Of a DNA stretch of 64,000 bases, positions 60,903 to 64,000 are shown piece after piece. The DNA comes from Mycobacterium sp. SVM_VP21 (GTDB lineage: Bacteria > Actinomycetota > Actinomycetes > Mycobacteriales > Mycobacteriaceae), in NCBI GenBank assembly GCA_024758765.1, contig CP101406.1, positions 3,472,001 through 3,536,000 of the forward strand, in the 5' to 3' direction. Below the pieces are notes generated by a model, which saw only the letters and a list, made by a program, of their open reading frames with translations, was not told where the DNA came from and ran no database searches. The first letter of the stretch is position 1. Every line of letters begins with the position of its first letter. Position numbers and translations under genes: made by a program.

Positions 60903-62864
60903 TCAGTCCAGGCTGTCCGGGTCGGCCAACGGCAGCAGCAGGAATGACGGGGTGGGACCGCCCTGATGCACCTGGTAAAGCCCACCCGCCAACGCCTGTC
61001 GGGTAGCCGCCGTTGGAACCAGGTGCGGGAAATCGTAGGTGGTCACTGTCAGTCGCAACCGATGCCCGGGCGCGATGAGCGCCGCGGTCGGGAAGATCTC
61101 GATGTCGTAGGCGGTCAACTCCCCCGGCTCCACCGGTCGCATCGCAGACCGGGTGCTGATGTGATGCGGGCGCAGCACAGTGCCGTCCGGCAGGTACCAG
61201 GTCCGGTCCGGGTCCAACTCGCGGTGTGAGCCGAGCAGCGCCCCCAGCGTCAGCGGCCGATTGACGCCCTCCGGCGCCACGTCGTCGAGGTGGGCGACCC
61301 ACAGGGTCTCGGTGGTGTCGGCGGTCGCCTGCACGCGCAGCGTGATCGGTCCGGCGATCAGTGTCGGCGAGTCGAAGGCCTCAGTCGTATAGGTCAGCGC
61401 CCCGCGCTGCACCCGGCGGTTGTCCTGGTCGTGACGGGTGCGGCCGCCCGCTGCAGCGGTGGCGTAACTGTTGAGCCCCAACGACCACTGTTCGAGGCTG
61501 CGCCCCGATACCGGACCGTGCGAGCGGTACGGCAACGCAGCCAGGGTTTGTTCCTCCTGGGCGTCGGCAGTCAACCGGCCGGCGTGGGACAGGTAGAGCC
61601 GGGTCGGTGTCGCCTCGGGAATCGGGTACGCACTGGTGTGGAACCAGCGGCGGTCGCCTATCGCCTGGAAGGTGAACGGTGAGCCCGAGATAGCGGCCGT
61701 CGCATCATCTTTCAGCCAATAGTCGAACCAGCGCAGCTGCAGATCCAACAGGTACAGACCGTCGTAGTCCGATACGTGGTACCACGGCCCCATCATCAGT
61801 TTGACGCGGTCGGTCAACGGCTGACCGGGCTGCATCGGCGCATTGGGCGGGCGGCCGGTGTAGGCGTTCTGCAGCGCCGCGTAGTTCAGCGGTGCGCCAC
61901 GCTGAAAGGCATCGTGCCAGCCACCGGTGAGGAAGACAGCCACGTTGTTGGCGGCGATCTGGGGCAGCACCAAGTCCGGTCGCATGTCATCCCAGAACGG
62001 CCCGTCGTAGGCCGCGTCACCACCGGTGCGCGCCTCGGCGATCAGCGGCCCGAAGTAGCCGCGCTGGTCTTTCCCGCGCTGGCGCACCGCGGCCAGCCCG
62101 CCGGCGCGGGGCCGCGAATGACTTCCCGGAGTGAAGAACTCCAGCGCCGGGTTGATCACGTTGAGCAATGTGTAGATCGAGCCGTAGGCGCGCACTGTCC
62201 GCAGATGCGATACCCCGCCCATGGCGGCGGCATCTCGATAGAAGTCGTTGGCGGCCATCACCGGGAAGATTGCCTTGAGCGGAGAGTCCGGGCCGACCGC
62301 GGCCGCGGTGAACAGCTGGTTGATGGCCAGGTAGGAGATGCCGAACATGCCGACGCGTCCGTTGGCGTTAGGCAGCGCGGACGCCCAGGTGACCAGCTCG
62401 ACGCCGTCGCGGGTCTGGTCGGCGCCGAACATCTCGAACGAGCCACCGGAGGCCCCGGTGCCACGGACGTCGACCATCACCTCGATGTAGCCCCGCCGAA
62501 TCAGGTGCGGTGACGGACCGCCGCCGATCTGCGCCGCCGGCGGTGGTGCCAACTTGCCGTAGGGGGTCACCGACAACAGCACGGGGAACGGTCCTTCGGC
62601 GGGCGCGCCAGTCTCGGGGACGGTGGGGTAATGGATGTTGGCGCGCAGCACGACCCCGTCGCTCATCTTCACAGCGACATTGCGCCGAATCCCGACGCCA
62701 TAGCACGCGGGCGGCGCGGTCCACTCCGGGCTCAGCGGCGACGGGCTGCTCCGGCGAACGCGCACGGCGGAACCGGACTTTCGCAGGGTGACACCGGCGG
62801 CCCCCGCCGCAGCGGCCGCCGCCAGCACCCATCCGACTCTTCGCGCCGTCCGCCGATCAGCCAT
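60903..62864 (-). CDS. CocE/NonD family X-Pro dipeptidyl-peptidase-like hydrolase
   Basis: The 653-aa protein has an N-terminal signal anchor (VGWVLAAAAAAGAAGVTL, residues 10-27), an alpha/beta-hydrolase core with RGYIEVMVDVRGTGASGG near residue 124 and the nucleophile in FGISYLAI (Ser177), AVFLTGGWHDAFQRG near residue 310 (Asp), WYHVSDY near residue 364 (His), and a C-terminal jelly-roll domain (LIAGPITLRVQATADTTETLWVAHL). It may hydrolyse esters or Pro-containing peptides in the envelope. TAGAGT on the minus strand ends 6 nt before the ATG, a leaderless start. Confidence 0.9.
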   Translation of the reverse strand: MADRRTARRVGWVLAAAAAAGAAGVTLRKSGSAVRVRRSSPSPLSPEWTAPPACYGVGIRRNVAVKMSDGVVLRANIHYPTVPETGAPAEGPFPVLLSVTPYGKLAPPPAAQIGGGPSPHLIRRGYIEVMVDVRGTGASGGSFEMFGADQTRDGVELVTWASALPNANGRVGMFGISYLAINQLFTAAAVGPDSPLKAIFPVMAANDFYRDAAAMGGVSHLRTVRAYGSIYTLLNVINPALEFFTPGSHSRPRAGGLAAVRQRGKDQRGYFGPLIAEARTGGDAAYDGPFWDDMRPDLVLPQIAANNVAVFLTGGWHDAFQRGAPLNYAALQNAYTGRPPNAPMQPGQPLTDRVKLMMGPWYHVSDYDGLYLLDLQLRWFDYWLKDDATAAISGSPFTFQAIGDRRWFHTSAYPIPEATPTRLYLSHAGRLTADAQEEQTLAALPYRSHGPVSGRSLEQWSLGLNSYATAAAGGRTRHDQDNRRVQRGALTYTTEAFDSPTLIAGPITLRVQATADTTETLWVAHLDDVAPEGVNRPLTLGALLGSHRELDPDRTWYLPDGTVLRPHHISTRSAMRPVEPGELTAYDIEIFPTAALIAPGHRLRLTVTTYDFPHLVPTAATRQALAGGLYQVHQGGPTPSFLLLPLADPDSLD

Positions 62865-62963
62865 GCCCAGACTCTAAACTCCGCACCCGCCCCGCTCTGG
62901 CAGCTGTCCAGCGGCGGCGTATATTCCGGCGTGTCATGTGCTTCTCTGGAAAGGGGCATCCGC

Positions 62964-63413
62964 ATGCCGGCTGACGTCAAACACATCGTCACCGAGATGT
63001 GGCAGGCACTATCGCGTCGCGACTGGGACGCGGTGAAACCCTTTCTGGCGCAAGACTGCATCTATGTCGACATGCCGGTGGGCCCGACTGCGGCCGCCCG
63101 CGGGCCACACGACATCGTCAAGCGCCTCAAGATCGGTCTGGAGCCGCTAGCCGGATACGAGAACCATCCGGGCCTGCTGGTCGCCGACGGCGCCGACGTG
63201 CTCTACGAGCACTCTGAAACGTGGAACTGGGCCACCGGGGAGACCGCGCTGCTGCGCTTCGTGACGGTGCACAAGGTGGTCGACGGAAAGATCACCCTCT
63301 GGAAAGACTATTGGGACATGGCCGGCCTGACGGCCCATGCGCCGCCGACCTGGCTGGAAGACTTTGCCGAGGCCGACATGTCGTGGATCTTCGACGCCAC
63401 CGGCCTTATCTGA
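62964..63413 (+). CDS. NTF2-like/SnoaL (limonene epoxide hydrolase-like) protein
   Basis: The 149-aa protein has the cone-shaped NTF2 fold pattern: VTEMWQALSRRDWDAVKPFLAQDCIYVDMPVG at residue 9, GPHDIVKRLKIGLEPLAGYENHPGLLVADGADVLYEHSETW near residue 54 and HKVVDGKITLWKDYWDM near residue 102. The Asp, Arg and Asp pattern of limonene-1,2-epoxide hydrolase (DxxxxxW/DYWDM) is partly present, so epoxide hydrolysis or another small-molecule reaction is possible. AAGGGG precedes the ATG. It converges with the CMD-family gene. Confidence 0.78.
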   Translation: MPADVKHIVTEMWQALSRRDWDAVKPFLAQDCIYVDMPVGPTAAARGPHDIVKRLKIGLEPLAGYENHPGLLVADGADVLYEHSETWNWATGETALLRFVTVHKVVDGKITLWKDYWDMAGLTAHAPPTWLEDFAEADMSWIFDATGLI

Positions 63414-63420
63414 GTCGGGA

Positions 63421-63915
63421 TCAAGCCCTGCTGGGCAGGGTCAGCGCGCAGGCCTGTCCGATGTCCAGGGTGCGCAACAGCCGCCCCATACCGAGCCAGA
63501 GTGCACACGACAGCGCGAGGTCGGCCAGCAGTTCGTCACTGAGATGCTCCGCGCAGCGCGACCAGAAGTCCTCGTCGTCGCGCAGGCCGGTGTGGTCAGT
63601 GGCGAAGCGATGGGCGAACTCGGCGGCGAGCCGCTCCTGCGGGCTGTAGCCCGGCCAGGTGCGCCATTCCGACGCGTGCTCGTAGAGCTCCTCGTCGACC
63701 CCGGCCGCCGGGCCGTCGGCGTCACGGGTGTTGACGCACACCGTGCATTCGTTGTCGAAGGCGATCACCATCCGGGCCAGCTCCCGGGTGCGCATCGGCA
63801 GCCGGCCTTTGTTGTAGACCGCCGTACTGAATCCGCCGATTCCCGCTGCCAGGTCAGGCGATTTGACCATCCAGCCCATCACGTCGTCTGCGGCGAATGT
63901 CCCGATTCGGCTCAT
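63421..63915 (-). CDS. Carboxymuconolactone decarboxylase/AhpD-like protein
   Basis: The 164-aa protein has the all-helical CMD fold and the redox motif FDNECTVCVNTRDAD near residue 52 (CxxC with a following His-like position replaced by N). The helix GFSTAVYNKGRLPMRTRELARMVIA before it is typical. AhpD-type members use such Cys pairs to reduce peroxides or recycle peroxiredoxins. TAGCAT on the minus strand ends 8 nt before the ATG, so it may be leaderless. Its substrate is unknown. Confidence 0.82.
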   Translation of the reverse strand: MSRIGTFAADDVMGWMVKSPDLAAGIGGFSTAVYNKGRLPMRTRELARMVIAFDNECTVCVNTRDADGPAAGVDEELYEHASEWRTWPGYSPQERLAAEFAHRFATDHTGLRDDEDFWSRCAEHLSDELLADLALSCALWLGMGRLLRTLDIGQACALTLPSRA

Positions 63916-63933
63916 ACTTAGCGATGCTAGCGG

Positions 63934-64000
63934 TCAACCGTGAGCAGCGCTGCTGAACTCCGCCGACTCCCCCGCATCGTCGGGATCGATGATGGCCCGG
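63934..64000 (-). CDS. C-terminal end of a gene running off the window
   Basis: The last 67 bp read on the minus strand as AIIDPDDAGESAEFSSAAHG followed by TGA at 63934-63936. The frame is open to the window edge and the codons look natural for a high-GC gene. The segment is too short to name the family; it is upstream of the CMD-family gene on the same strand. Confidence 0.45.
   Translation of the reverse strand, partial: RAIIDPDDAGESAEFSSAAHG

Overview
The window is chromosomal DNA of a high-GC actinobacterium, almost certainly a member of the Mycobacteriaceae. The evidence is a PPE protein, an MmpS/MmpL pair, a FadD-type fatty acyl-AMP ligase, an antigen 85 mycolyltransferase, an LCM-type methyltransferase, a DUF222/HNH (REP13E12-type) gene with a LexA box, and many leaderless genes whose start codon lies 5-8 nt after a TANNNT -10 hexamer. 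I cannot name the species. From memory, many genes (fbpB, a 376-aa nitronate monooxygenase, dtd, a thiamine-binding protein, cinA, icl2, tpx) have relatives in the Rv188x-Rv193x part of the M. tuberculosis map, so much of this looks like ordinary core chromosome. No tRNA, rRNA, CRISPR array, prophage or intact insertion sequence was seen.

Region by region. 1-9 kb: small membrane proteins, YaeQ, a RibD-like reductase, a secreted cellulose-binding (CBM2) protein, MgtC, a hydrolase, an O-methyltransferase/TetR divergent pair around a 34-bp palindrome, a nitronate monooxygenase and membrane proteins. 9-14 kb: two paralogous secreted FKBP-type isomerases flank an oxidoreductase and a zeta-like toxin/antitoxin pair. 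14-21 kb: lytic transglycosylase, KstD-like flavoprotein, methyltransferase, an AraC/NYN operon divergent from an enoyl-CoA hydratase, tpx, and a two-gene membrane/diiron-hydrolase operon. 22-29 kb: TetR-mmpS-mmpL, an orphan PPE and a FadD ligase, which together look like a lipid synthesis/export set. 29-39 kb: full-length isocitrate lyase 2, a GlxA-type regulator, an HD protein, an epimerase, an SGNH hydrolase/acyltransferase-3 operon and a neutral ceramidase. 39-45 kb: a STAS-PAP2-YaaA-VanX-like run, dtd, DUF2834, then a degraded patch with a pseudogene and two tandem Cys-rich secreted proteins, one frameshifted in an A8 tract, followed by the SOS-controlled DUF222/HNH gene. 45-64 kb: lipase maturation factor, cinA, a HAD phosphatase, a second nitronate monooxygenase, a five-gene MoxR/DUF58 operon with overlapping cistrons, 6-phosphogluconate dehydrogenase, YceI, antigen 85, a CocE hydrolase and small redox/NTF2 proteins.

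The most unusual observations are these: a toxin whose P-loop can only be translated from a non-standard CTG start overlapping the antitoxin stop (CTGA); a divergent gene pair whose two -10 hexamers share the same TA; a palindrome carrying a -10 element in each arm; and a homopolymer frameshift in a duplicated secreted protein. Two matches to a KstR-type box and a CsoR-like dyad over the mmpS promoter are also worth testing. No convincing entirely new multi-gene system was found.
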